From Deltaproteobacteria bacterium UBA5756 (GTDB lineage: Bacteria > Desulfobacterota > Syntrophorhabdia > Syntrophorhabdales > Syntrophorhabdaceae), in the NCBI GenBank assembly GCA_002418985.1, contig DIFE01000066.1, positions 19,950 to 83,154 on the forward strand: DNA of 63,205 nt, written 5' to 3'. The position numbers and the translations under genes are program-made. Below, piece after piece: positions 26,330 through 35,050 of this stretch; position 1 is the stretch's first letter, and each line of letters begins with the position of its first letter. The notes under the pieces were generated by a model. It had not been told where the DNA came from and did no database searches. It worked only from the letters and a program-made list of their open reading frames with translations.

Positions 26330-27378
26330 TGACCGATCATCCGCTCTATCTTCTCGCCTTCGTCCACCAGGTAGAAATCAAGGGTCTTTTTGAGGGCCTC
26401 GTTAATGTCCGTAACCGGCTTCCACCCCAGCCGTTCTTCCGCCTTCCTGATGGAAGGGACACGGGTCAGGATATCCTGGTATCCGCTGCCGTAGAAATCC
26501 TCGGAGGTCACCTCCACGATCCGGCACAATTCCGCCCTCTCCCGATAGTCGGGGTACTGCTTCACCAGGTCCTTGAGGAGGAAGGCCAGCTCCTTGACCG
26601 ACAGGTCGTTGGCCGGATTGCCGATATTGAATATTCCCCCTTCTGCACAGCCGTTCCGGTTTTCGATGATCTTCATCAGACAGTCGATGCCGTCCTCCAG
26701 GTAGGTGAAGGAGCGGCGCTGGGCGCCGCCGTCCACCAGGTTTATGGGCTCTCCCATGATGATGTTGTAGAGAAACTGGGTCAGAACCCGGGAGCTCCCC
26801 TCCTTGGCGGTGTCGATGCTGTCCAGGCGGGGACCGATCCAGTTGAAGGGCCGGAACAGGGTATAGCTCAACCCCTCATGCCTGCCGTAGGCATAGATGA
26901 CCCGGTCCAGCATCTGCTTCGCGCAGGAATAGATCCAGCGCTCCTTGTGGATGGGACCGAGCACCAGCGGAGAGGACTCTTCATCGAATTCGGCCTCCGG
27001 GCACATGCCGTACACCTCGGAGGTAGAGGGAAAGACCACCCGTCTGCCGTACTTGACGCACTGGCGGATGATGGTCAGGTTCTCCTCGAAATCCAGTTCG
27101 AACACCCGCAGGGGCTCCCGTACGTAAGAGGCGGGCGTGGCAATGGCCACCAGGGGCAGGACCACGTCGCATTTCTTGATGTTATAGGCAATCCACTCCT
27201 TGTTGATGGTGATGTCGCCTTCCAGGAAATGGAAACGGGGGTTGCCGATGGAATGTTCCAGCTTGTCGCTGCTCATGTCCAGCCCGTACACCTCCCAGTC
27301 GGTTGTGGTAAGGATGCGGCGCGTCAGGGCGTTGCCGATAAAGCCGTTTACTCCGAGAATGAGAATTTTCATGGTCAT
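26326..27378 (-). CDS. arnA: UDP-glucuronate decarboxylase (ArnA C-terminal domain as separate protein)
   Basis: The 350-residue short-chain dehydrogenase begins ILILGVNGFIGNALTRRI (NAD site), uses Asp in GLDMSSDKLEH, and has the catalytic YSCAKQMLDR Tyr-xxx-Lys. RPFNWIGPRLDSIDTAKEGSSR is characteristic of the ArnA dehydrogenase half that oxidises and decarboxylates UDP-glucuronate to UDP-4-keto-pentose. In enterobacteria this is fused behind a formyltransferase; here the two are separate genes. An open frame of the same length on the opposite strand (26329-27381) is only a shadow. Ribosome signal is weak (AGCTTC), and the 185-bp palindromic repeat sits just upstream. Confidence 0.9.
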   Translation of the reverse strand: MTMKILILGVNGFIGNALTRRILTTTDWEVYGLDMSSDKLEHSIGNPRFHFLEGDITINKEWIAYNIKKCDVVLPLVAIATPASYVREPLRVFELDFEENLTIIRQCVKYGRRVVFPSTSEVYGMCPEAEFDEESSPLVLGPIHKERWIYSCAKQMLDRVIYAYGRHEGLSYTLFRPFNWIGPRLDSIDTAKEGSSRVLTQFLYNIIMGEPINLVDGGAQRRSFTYLEDGIDCLMKIIENRNGCAEGGIFNIGNPANDLSVKELAFLLKDLVKQYPDYRERAELCRIVEVTSEDFYGSGYQDILTRVPSIRKAEERLGWKPVTDINEALKKTLDFYLVDEGEKIERMIGQ

Positions 27379-27417
27379 TGAAGCTCCAGTAAATATTTTT
27401 TTGACGATATCCCGGCC

Positions 27418-27602
27418 TTAGGAACTGTAAACAAATAACATGGGCATCTTGCATCTCATCTTCAGGTCATCTTTGACCGAACATCAATCACCAAATCCTC
27501 AACGTAGCCCTGCTACGTCTGCGGTTTGGTTCAATCAGTTCAGCCAAATCTGAACTGAATCTGAACGCAATATTGACCATGCTATTCATTTACAGTTCCT
27601 AA
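27418..27602. repeat. 185-bp palindromic element with 26-bp terminal inverted repeats
   Basis: Terminal repeats are at 27418-27443 and 27577-27602. Both begin TTAGGAACTGTAAA when read inward, and only two of 26 positions differ. The whole element is an imperfect palindrome centred on 27510, where ACGTAGC (27502-27508), CCT, GCTACGT (27512-27518) forms the tip. The ends contain TA, which would fit a TA-duplicating Tc1/IS630-type transposase supplied in trans. No protein is encoded. It lies between the two halves of the split ArnA function. Confidence 0.8.
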
Positions 27603-27648
27603 AGCCACTTTCTCCCGCGAGGGGAAAGGGGGAAAGCGTCATTTTGAT

Positions 27649-28581
27649 TCATAATTGCGAATGAAAGCGTTTATCTTCCATTGGATGGGAAAGGATGAAG
27701 TCTTCCGAGGTAAGCTCCTTTTCCCCTTCCACCTGCAAAGAGCGGATTTCCAGCAGACCTCTTCCGGTTCCCACCCTTAATGGCCGTTGGGAGACGATCT
27801 CACCCTCCCCTCCTCTCCCGGAAACGGGCCAGGCCCTCCAGATATAGACCTTCTTTCCGTCCAGAAAAGTGAATGCCCCGGGATAGGGGTGCGTCACTCC
27901 GCGCACCAGGTTGTATATCTCTTCCGCGCTCCCGCCCCAGTCAATAAGGCCGTCCGCGGGCCTGCGGCCACCGAAATAACTCCCGGCAGCCAAGTCCATG
28001 GGCGCCCGGTTCGCCTTTCCGGAGAGAAGCAGGGGCCAGGCGCGCGCCATGACGCGCACAGCGGCCTCGGTGACCTTGTGAAAGACATCCAGCGCGGTAT
28101 CGGTGAATTCGATGGGCGCCCTCTCCTGGTCCACAATATCGCCGGCGTCCGGTTTTTCCACCATGTAGTGCAGGGTCGCGCCGGTTTCGGTCTCGCCGTT
28201 TATCACGGCCCAGTTCACCGGGACGCGGCCGCGGTAGCGGGGCAGATACGAGCCGTGCATGTTCAGCGCCCCCCTGCGAGCCGTTTCCAGAACCTCTTTG
28301 CGGATCATGAAACGGTAGTAGAAGGAAAAGAGGAAGTCGGGCCGGATGGTTTGGAGAAGCTGGATGTTTTCAGGGAGATTGACATCCGTTACGCGACAGG
28401 GGATCCCGTTCTTTTCCGCCAGTTCCCGCACCGACGCGAACCATATTTCTTCCGTTGGGGAATCCTCGTGGGTGAACACAACCGAGACGCGCGCCCCCTG
28501 CTTCAGCAGTTCCAGCAGACAGCGGTATCCCACATTGTGATAGGCGCACACCGCCAGGGTTGCGTCTGGAGACAAAGCCAT
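27649..28581 (-). CDS. UDP-Ara4N formyltransferase (ArnA N-terminal domain as separate protein)
   Basis: Start is placed at the ATG at 28581, which has GGAGGAG 3-9 nt upstream. A longer frame to 28662 lacks a site and begins with an unlikely sequence. The 310-residue protein uses formyl-tetrahydrofolate to formylate UDP-4-amino-4-deoxy-arabinose. The motif LNMHGSYLPRYRGRVP contains the catalytic Asn and His, and PDAGDIVDQ contains the catalytic Asp. The methionyl-tRNA formyltransferase-like C-terminal domain follows. It precedes the decarboxylase and arnD genes on the same strand, separated from them by the palindromic element. Confidence 0.88.
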   Translation of the reverse strand: MALSPDATLAVCAYHNVGYRCLLELLKQGARVSVVFTHEDSPTEEIWFASVRELAEKNGIPCRVTDVNLPENIQLLQTIRPDFLFSFYYRFMIRKEVLETARRGALNMHGSYLPRYRGRVPVNWAVINGETETGATLHYMVEKPDAGDIVDQERAPIEFTDTALDVFHKVTEAAVRVMARAWPLLLSGKANRAPMDLAAGSYFGGRRPADGLIDWGGSAEEIYNLVRGVTHPYPGAFTFLDGKKVYIWRAWPVSGRGGEGEIVSQRPLRVGTGRGLLEIRSLQVEGEKELTSEDFILSHPMEDKRFHSQL

Positions 28582-28739
28582 GAACTCCTCCGGATGAAAA
28601 GGGGTATCACTTCGAGTTTTGATGAAACAATTTATGGAAGGGGTTCTGGTGAGGTGCGACACGAAGATATGCCGGGCGCCATGCTTCCTTTATCCATATA
28701 CACGTGTCATATTTACTTGAAAACGGCATGTTTTGCAGC

Positions 28740-28786
28740 AAAAAAACAGCCTCCCGCCGGAAAAAACAAGTCCCGGAAGGGGGCTG
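28740..28786 (-). terminator. Rho-independent terminator of the signalling operon
   Basis: Read on the minus strand, CAGCCCCCTTCCGG (28786 downward), a T-rich loop and CCGGCGGGAGGCTG form an interrupted GC-rich stem followed directly by seven T residues (28746-28740). It lies 30 bp past the stop of the last response regulator gene and ends the four-gene operon before the arn genes. Confidence 0.8.
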
Positions 28787-28815
28787 CCTCATTAACAGCA
28801 TGCTGCCCGCTCGAT

Positions 28816-29391
28816 TCACTGACCGTTTTTCAACGTCTCATCCCCCTCGCTCAACTCCCTCAGCAGTTCCTTTGCTTCTTCGTCCGTGACATCAGGAAGG
28901 ATTACCGAACCATCCGCATCCCTTTCGATCAGCGAGATACCCGGGTACCTTTGCTCCATGGCCTTCAGATCGTCGGCCTGCTTGCGCACCAGGGCCAGCA
29001 ATCTGGCGTTCTCTTCCAGGAGATCGTATTTCTCCATGGCGGAGCGGATTGCCAGGATAATCTCCATGTTGTTCCAGGGTTTCATGAAAAACCGGTATAT
29101 CTCGCCGCTGTTGACGGCCGTCATGGCCGAATCCAGGCTGGCATGACCGGTGAGGATAATGCGTATGGTATCAGGATAGATTTCCTTTACATGACAGAGG
29201 AATTCGCTTCCCTTCATTCCCGGCATCATTTCGTCGGAGATAACAACCTTGCAGGGTGATTTCTCCAGCATCGTCAAGGCATCCTCAGCGCTTTGAGCAG
29301 TCAGCACTTCGTACGGCTCGTCCATGAGCAATCTGCGCAGGGCTTTGATAACGCCGGCCTCGTCATCCACCAGCATGATTCGGTTTTCCAT
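28816..29391 (-). CDS. Single-domain response regulator with coiled C-terminus
   Basis: The 191-residue protein has a receiver domain (residues 1-125). It has acidic residues in MLVDDEA, phospho-acceptor Asp in VVISDEMMPGMKG, Thr in ILTGHAS and Lys in FFMKPWNN. A charged helical tail of about 65 residues follows and ends without an output domain. It is the last gene of the operon with the PAS hybrid kinase, separated from the upstream HD-GYP gene by 38 bp, and has GGAG before the start. It probably passes phosphate or binds partners rather than DNA. The receiver type (LTGHAS...KPWN) is the same as in its two operon neighbours, which suggests duplication. Confidence 0.88.
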   Translation of the reverse strand: MENRIMLVDDEAGVIKALRRLLMDEPYEVLTAQSAEDALTMLEKSPCKVVISDEMMPGMKGSEFLCHVKEIYPDTIRIILTGHASLDSAMTAVNSGEIYRFFMKPWNNMEIILAIRSAMEKYDLLEENARLLALVRKQADDLKAMEQRYPGISLIERDADGSVILPDVTDEEAKELLRELSEGDETLKNGQ

Positions 29392-29429
29392 GAAAGCTCC
29401 TCAATGTTGCCCCATTATCGGTTGCCGCC

Positions 29430-30761
29430 CTATCTTCTGGTCAGGACCAGAATTCCGTCCGTTGGCGGGTCTATGAGATAATATCTTCTCAGCGAATGAA
29501 TCTTGCCCTCGTCCAGACGCTCGCCCTTGGCGAGAAGGAGCAGCCCCGTGCCGCTTCGGACCTCCCGCGCCACGGTCATTCCGGTTCGCAGTTCGGAGGG
29601 AAAGAGCTCAATCTCCACCATTTCACCTGTTCGAATGCCATAGCCGTAGTTTTCATGGACGACTTTCTCGAAGACGGGAAAGAGGGAGGGATCGAATCTG
29701 CTCCCTTGATACTGGCGGACATTCCTGAAAAGCAGATTGGCGTCCACATCGGCCTCTTCCGCCCGGAATCTCCTGTCTATGACGTCCGCTACGGAAATGA
29801 TGCGGGCGCCCAGTGGAATGTCTTCACCCGCGAGACCATCGGGAAAGCCGCTTCCGTCAAAGGCCTCGTGGTGGCTCCTGATAAGGACGCCGGCCGGCCG
29901 CAGATCCTCTATGGAATCCAGCGCCGCCTGGCCCCGTACCGGGTGAACGCGGTACTCCCTGAGCTGTTCCTCGTTCATGTTCTCCATGTCCCCGCTCAGC
30001 AGAGAATCGGATATTCCTATCTTTCCGATATCATGGAGGAGCGCGGCAACGCGGATATTTTCGACCTCCCCGTCGGACAGGGCCATCTTCCTGGCCACGA
30101 TCACGGAAACATGGGCGACATTTCTGCAGTGACCGCAGGTTTCCCGATCGCGCAGCTCCATGAGCCCGGAAAAAGCAACCAGACAGCTTTCATAGTTGTT
30201 ATGCAGCTTCTCGTTCAGGGCATGGAGATCCTTCATGGCGTTGCGGATTGAAGCCGTCTGCTCCATGACTCTCGTCTTCAGATTGGCGTTCCATTCCTGA
30301 AGCTCTTCATTCTGCTTGTTGATGATTTTCCACAGCCGCTTGTTCTCAACGGTAAGATTGTACCGCCCCACCGACTCACGGATAACGAGGATCAGTTCTT
30401 CGTCGTTCCAGGGCTTGGAGATGTATCGGTGCGCACCGCCCTTGTTTATGGCGTCTATGGTGGCGGTGATGTCGGCGTACCCGGTCAGGAGGATGCGCGG
30501 CGCATCGGGCGCTATCTCCAGGGCCTGCTTGAGAAACTCCACTCCGGTAAGGCCTGGCATGCGCTGATCGGTTACAATCAGCCCCACGTTGTCCGATCCC
30601 CGAAGGATCTCCAGTCCCTGTTCACCCGAGGTCGCCGTCAGCACTTCATAGGGCTCATCGGCCAGCAGCCTCCGGATGGATTTCAGAATGTTTTCCTCAT
30701 CATCGACGAAGAGCACCTTTACGGCTGCTTCTTCCATGTTTTCCGCTTCTGTTCCAGCCAT
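29430..30761 (-). CDS. Response regulator with HD-GYP-type domain (GFP variant)
   Basis: The 443-residue protein has a receiver (residues about 13-135; phospho-acceptor Asp in IVTDQRMPGLTG, Lys in YISKPWND). A coiled coil follows at about 140-195, then an HD-GYP domain with LLHDIGKIGI and HHEAFDGSGFPDGLAG. The final Tyr of GYP is Phe here. An extra C-terminal segment of about 80 residues (VEIELFPSELRTGMTVAREV...LLLLAKGERLD) follows. It resembles the small C-terminal module often attached to HD-GYP proteins. Cyclic di-GMP hydrolysis is likely as the metal-binding HD residues are present. It sits in a four-gene signalling operon. Confidence 0.9.
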   Translation of the reverse strand: MAGTEAENMEEAAVKVLFVDDEENILKSIRRLLADEPYEVLTATSGEQGLEILRGSDNVGLIVTDQRMPGLTGVEFLKQALEIAPDAPRILLTGYADITATIDAINKGGAHRYISKPWNDEELILVIRESVGRYNLTVENKRLWKIINKQNEELQEWNANLKTRVMEQTASIRNAMKDLHALNEKLHNNYESCLVAFSGLMELRDRETCGHCRNVAHVSVIVARKMALSDGEVENIRVAALLHDIGKIGISDSLLSGDMENMNEEQLREYRVHPVRGQAALDSIEDLRPAGVLIRSHHEAFDGSGFPDGLAGEDIPLGARIISVADVIDRRFRAEEADVDANLLFRNVRQYQGSRFDPSLFPVFEKVVHENYGYGIRTGEMVEIELFPSELRTGMTVAREVRSGTGLLLLAKGERLDEGKIHSLRRYYLIDPPTDGILVLTRR

Positions 30762-30798
30762 GGTAATCCTTTATTTACATTGATGTGTCCGCGACTGG

Positions 30799-31623
30799 TC
30801 AGTCCGCGGACCCGTTAAAGACGAGAATGGAAAGATTGCCGGAATCGTCCTCTATCTTCCTTATTTTCATCCGGTAAACCAGATTATTATTTTTCATTTC
30901 ATATTTCAAGATATCGTCTGACGAATCTCCCGCCCCTCCCGGCAGATCATCCAGTTCCAGCGGCATAATATCACTCAGAGACGCGCCGGGGCATTCAATG
31001 TCCGGGCACGACAGAATTCGTTCAGCTTCCCTGTTGCATTGGATGACGACGCCGTCTTCGTTCACGGCGACAACGCCTATCGGCAGATTTCGCAGGATCG
31101 TCTGCGCCTGACGGAGAATCCTGTTGTGGAGCATTATTTCAGCGGTCTTTTCCGCTACCGCCTTTTCAAGATCGGAGTTTATCCTGTTCAACTCCTCATT
31201 CTTCCGCTTCAACTCCAGGGTCAATTCCTTGTTCCTGGTGTTGAGAAAATATCTTTCCAGGGCGTTTTCGATGGTTACCTTAAGCTCCTGGGAGTTCCAC
31301 GGTTTAGGTATGAACTTGTAGATACGTCCCTCGTTAATCGCCTCGACTATGGTGGATGCGTCGGCGTATCCGGAAAGGACGATGCGCACCGTATCGGGCC
31401 AGCGATCGTGCACTTCCCGGAGGAATTCGACCCCTGACATCTCAGGCATACGGTAATCGGCGATTACAATCTGGATGGGAGACACCCTCTGAAGGATCTC
31501 AAGCCCCTCGGAACCAGAAGAGGCTTTTATGATCTCGTAATCATCGTCCAGAAAGATCCTTTCGATTGAACGCAGAACATTAACCTCGTCATCAACACAC
31601 AGAATCCGTACCTGTTCATCCAT
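30799..31623 (-). CDS. Response regulator with PAS output domain
   Basis: The 274-residue protein has a receiver at residues 1-125 (phospho-acceptor Asp in IVIADYRMPEMSG, Lys in FIPKPWNS). A long coiled coil at about 130-175 (LELKRKNEELNRINSDLEKA) leads into a PAS domain to the end (NLPIGVVAVNEDGVVIQCNREAERIL). No DNA-binding or enzymatic output is present, so it probably acts by binding another protein, perhaps the kinase encoded 10 bp upstream. GAGGAAG lies before the start. Gap to the next gene downstream is 37 bp. Confidence 0.88.
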   Translation of the reverse strand: MDEQVRILCVDDEVNVLRSIERIFLDDDYEIIKASSGSEGLEILQRVSPIQIVIADYRMPEMSGVEFLREVHDRWPDTVRIVLSGYADASTIVEAINEGRIYKFIPKPWNSQELKVTIENALERYFLNTRNKELTLELKRKNEELNRINSDLEKAVAEKTAEIMLHNRILRQAQTILRNLPIGVVAVNEDGVVIQCNREAERILSCPDIECPGASLSDIMPLELDDLPGGAGDSSDDILKYEMKNNNLVYRMKIRKIEDDSGNLSILVFNGSAD

Positions 31624-31633
31624 ATTATCTTCC

Positions 31634-34012
31634 TCATACGATAGGAAGCCGAATTGTCATCGTAGTGCCTTCTCCCGGTTTCGATTCGACTGAAATATCG
31701 CCTTTATGCTTTTGCATGATATCGTAGGTTATGCTCAGTCCGAGCCCGGTGCCCTTTCCAACCTCCTTGGTGGTAAAGAAGGGCTCGAAGATACGATTCT
31801 GGACTGATTCAGGTATCCCGCAGCCATTGTCGGAGACGGAGGCATAGATGTTCGAATTGTCATGCCACGTCCTGACCCTTATCTCGCCACGTTTCTCTAT
31901 GGCATGAGAGGCGTTTACCAGCAGGTTCATAAATACCTGATTTATCTGTTGCGGATAACATCTGGTCATCGGGATTTCACCCAGCTCCCTGATCAGGTTC
32001 ACTTTGTACTTCAGTTCGTTCCATACGATGTTTATGGTGCTCTCCAGGCATTCGTTGATGTCCGCCGGCTTGCATTCGGTTTCATCAACCCGTGAAAAGC
32101 TCTTCAGGTTCTGGACAATGGTCCTTACCCGCTCCGCCCCCTCCAGGGATTCCTTTATCAGCTCCGCGCCATCGTTCATCACGTAATCAATCTTGAGGGC
32201 CTTTTTCTTTTCCTCAAAGGCTCTTTTCAGCTCGCGATCATCGGAGGACTGGAGGGCCTCAATGAGGAAGCCGGTGAATGTGGAGAGCTTGTCCATGTAT
32301 TTACCGAGAGTGCCCAGGTTGGAGGATATGAATCCAATGGGATTGTTGATTTCATGGGCAACCCCGGCCGCCAGCTGGCCGATGCTGGCCATCTTTTCCT
32401 GATGCAGAATTGTGGCCTGGGTGGCCTTCAAGTCCATGTACGCCCTTTCCAGTTCCTCACGCATCCTCTTCTGTTCGGTGTTGTCGTGTATTGACAGCAC
32501 AAAACCGGATGGTTCCATGGATTCGCCATCCGTAAAGGGATAGGACCTGCACACGAACCACCTGCCGCTCTCCTTGTGAAAGATCTCATGGTCCAACGAG
32601 ATGTCTTCCGGAAGAGTCAGGCCGTGAAGACTCAGAAAATCACGAAGGGATTTGCCGACTATCTGAGTATAAGCCAGGGACGTGATTTCCCGCAGAGCCT
32701 CATTGCAGCGCTTGATCCTGCCGTGGGAATCGGCAAGGATGAGGATGTCCCTTATGCAGTCAAAGGTGCTTTCCCAATCCTGTTTCGAGCGGGCCACCTG
32801 CCCGAACAGATGCCGCAGTTCTTCGTGTTTTCTGGAAAGTTCCATGCGGCTCTCTTCCAGGGCGATTTCAGCCTCCTTGCGTAATGTGATGTCTTCAGAC
32901 TCCACCAGGTAATGGGTCACCTCATCCTCGGCGTTGGAGATGGGCGAAACCGTTACGAATCCCCAATATGTTTCACCGTTTTCCCTTCTGCTTCTCACCT
33001 CTCCGCGCCATTCCCCCCTGAATCCCTTTTTTCCGGATGGTTCATCAAAGATATCCGGCAGAAAATCCATTCCCAGCTCTTCTTTCGGGTTTTTGCCGAT
33101 TATCTCATCCAGCCGGTATCCCGTCATCCTCACATAACTGCTGTTTGCGTATTCAATCCTGCCGGCTATGTCGGTTATGATAATGGCGGTCTTGCTCTGT
33201 TCAACGGCGCGCGACAGTTTTTGAAGCACTTTTTCGGTCTCATAACGTTCTGTTATATCGAAACAATAACCAATGCACCCGGACAATTCGCCCTGATCAT
33301 CTGTAAAAGGCCTGATGAAATTCTGTATCCACCGGTATTCACCGTCGTAACGCCTCATCCGGAATTCTATTTCAAAAGCCGTTCTCGACCGGATCATTTG
33401 CAGCATTGTGGTTTTCACGTCTCCAATATCGGAAGGATGAATGCTTTCCAGCCAGCCTTCATCAAGGAGTTGAGACATATTTTTTCCGGTAAACAAAAGC
33501 CAGTTTCTATTGAAAAACGCGATGCGGCCCTCCGGGTCGGAACGCCAGACCAAGGCAGGGGAAACTTCCAGAATCTTAAGATAGAAGTCTTTACTCTTAG
33601 CAAGGGCCAATTCGGCTATGCTCTTCTCTTCAAGCAGTCGCTTCTTTTCCAGGGCCGAGACTATGGCGGGACCAAGGCGGATCAGATGCTCTTTCAGGAT
33701 ATAATCCCATGCGCCTCCCCTCATGCACTCTACAACAATCTCCTCGCTGAGCGCGCCGGTTACAAATATGAAGGGAATTGCCGGTGAATGCTCCCTTGCC
33801 AGGGAAAGGGCCTCCATGCCGGAAATTCCGGAAACACGGTAACCGGAAAGAATCACATCCGGCCATGACTCCGTAAGGGAATAGAGAAATTCGTGGGCCG
33901 TATCAACCCGGCGAATCTCCACGGCAAGCCCCGTCCTTTCGATTTCACGCTTTATCAGGTCCGCATCGGCGGAAATATCTTCCAGCAGCAGGATTTTCAG
34001 TTCTTTCGTCAT
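31634..34012 (-). CDS. Hybrid sensor histidine kinase: receiver-like domain, three PAS, kinase
   Basis: The 792-residue soluble protein starts with a receiver-like domain (1-125). The phospho-acceptor position reads VILSGYRVSGISG, with Gly where Asp is expected. The acidic pair (LLLEDIS), Thr (FVTGAL) and Lys (YILKEHL) remain, so this looks like a pseudo-receiver. Three PAS domains follow at about 145-265, 268-390 and 410-530. HisKA has the phosphorylated His in GVAHEINNPIGF, and the HATPase has NLLVNASHAI, DNGCGIP and GTGLGLS. It is the first gene of an operon with three response regulators, one of them HD-GYP type. That suggests branched phosphotransfer ending in c-di-GMP control. Confidence 0.92.
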   Translation of the reverse strand: MTKELKILLLEDISADADLIKREIERTGLAVEIRRVDTAHEFLYSLTESWPDVILSGYRVSGISGMEALSLAREHSPAIPFIFVTGALSEEIVVECMRGGAWDYILKEHLIRLGPAIVSALEKKRLLEEKSIAELALAKSKDFYLKILEVSPALVWRSDPEGRIAFFNRNWLLFTGKNMSQLLDEGWLESIHPSDIGDVKTTMLQMIRSRTAFEIEFRMRRYDGEYRWIQNFIRPFTDDQGELSGCIGYCFDITERYETEKVLQKLSRAVEQSKTAIIITDIAGRIEYANSSYVRMTGYRLDEIIGKNPKEELGMDFLPDIFDEPSGKKGFRGEWRGEVRSRRENGETYWGFVTVSPISNAEDEVTHYLVESEDITLRKEAEIALEESRMELSRKHEELRHLFGQVARSKQDWESTFDCIRDILILADSHGRIKRCNEALREITSLAYTQIVGKSLRDFLSLHGLTLPEDISLDHEIFHKESGRWFVCRSYPFTDGESMEPSGFVLSIHDNTEQKRMREELERAYMDLKATQATILHQEKMASIGQLAAGVAHEINNPIGFISSNLGTLGKYMDKLSTFTGFLIEALQSSDDRELKRAFEEKKKALKIDYVMNDGAELIKESLEGAERVRTIVQNLKSFSRVDETECKPADINECLESTINIVWNELKYKVNLIRELGEIPMTRCYPQQINQVFMNLLVNASHAIEKRGEIRVRTWHDNSNIYASVSDNGCGIPESVQNRIFEPFFTTKEVGKGTGLGLSITYDIMQKHKGDISVESKPGEGTTMTIRLPIV

Positions 34013-34108
34013 AACAACCTCTTCTGTAAAAACAGCTTATCCGGATTACTCCCAGTGGCTGAATGCGCCCTTCTTCCAAGCAAAGCGACTCACAACCCTC
34101 ATCCTAGA

Positions 34109-35050
34109 TCAGAAGGGAAACCCCAGATTCACCCTGAATCCGGTCAGCCCGTCACCGAAACGGTAACTGGCGCCGATGCGTGGATTATCGAATATCCACA
34201 GATTCGTTCCCCCGGCAAATCCGATGGTAGTTCCGAACTCATACTGGTTGGATACCTTCAGCGGACGCTCGTGGGCCATGCTGAATTCCGCGGCGGGGAA
34301 GAAATAGTAATAGATGAACGACCCGGCCAGTTCAAGGCCCCGCTCGGCCAGGGAAATCCCTATCGGATGGCGGAGCTCCAGGCCGGTCTGGAAAGTGGCG
34401 TACCCCTGCCCTCCTCCACCGCTGAGGGGAACCTCCTCCGCCCATCCCAGCCTGGTTCCGAAACCCGCCGTAAATCCGCCAATGGGCTTTTCGAAAAGGG
34501 ATGCCAGGCCCCCGGAATAAAGAAAGTCATAGGTATCCCTGGTGGACAACCTGCCCCACCCTTCAAGCTCCACCGACCCGCTGAAGGCGCACCCCGCGCC
34601 CACGGCCGCATAGGGCTTTATGGTCCAGCCGGGCGCCAGAGGTATCTGGAGCTCAAAGTGGGGCATGATGAACACATAGTCCTGGGAGGCCGTCAGCTTC
34701 CGGCCGCGCCAGCTCGTCTCGAAGTCCGCATAGCTGTAACCGAGGTAACCGGTAAACTTCAGGCGCACGGAATCGTTGCCGTCCCCCAGGGCAAAGGTGT
34801 GACCCAGCGGAATGCGGAAGGTGTTTGTGGAAAGCCCTCCCACATCGTAGGAACCGAAACCGAACTGCACCACATAAGGGACGTTCACCTGGGCCTCCAC
34901 CACATCCTCATAATCGATCGCTTGTGAATGGGCCGGTAACGCGGTGCAGCATAACAAAAATATGGCGAAGGCAATCCCAGTCAAGACAGCGCCGCCGCCA
35001 TGGCCGGAAAGGCCTCCCGAATAGTGATTCTTAATATACACTGTTGTCAT
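34109..35050 (-). CDS. Outer-membrane beta-barrel protein, function unknown
   Basis: The 313-residue protein has a signal peptide after a short basic start (AVLTGIAFAIFLLCCTALPAHSQA). Alternating aromatic/Gly beta strands follow (RLKFTGYLGYSYADFE, HFELQIPLAPGWTIKPYAAVGAGCAF), and the last strand ends GFRVNLGFPF with a terminal Phe, the outer-membrane insertion signal. It is translationally coupled (ATGA overlap) to the DUF2141 gene and so belongs to the crtI-like operon. A role in transport or envelope integrity is possible but no function is claimed. Confidence 0.78.
   Translation of the reverse strand: MTTVYIKNHYSGGLSGHGGGAVLTGIAFAIFLLCCTALPAHSQAIDYEDVVEAQVNVPYVVQFGFGSYDVGGLSTNTFRIPLGHTFALGDGNDSVRLKFTGYLGYSYADFETSWRGRKLTASQDYVFIMPHFELQIPLAPGWTIKPYAAVGAGCAFSGSVELEGWGRLSTRDTYDFLYSGGLASLFEKPIGGFTAGFGTRLGWAEEVPLSGGGGQGYATFQTGLELRHPIGISLAERGLELAGSFIYYYFFPAAEFSMAHERPLKVSNQYEFGTTIGFAGGTNLWIFDNPRIGASYRFGDGLTGFRVNLGFPF

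Noticed and set aside
26329..27381. Plus-strand 350-codon open frame exactly opposite the arnA decarboxylase gene
   Set aside because: It mirrors the real gene codon for codon, has no ribosome site and gives a protein without a recognisable family. The minus-strand frame has intact catalytic motifs.
27787..29259. Plus-strand 490-codon frame across the formyltransferase and response regulator genes
   Set aside because: It runs antisense through two well-supported genes and across a terminator, so it is a compositional shadow.
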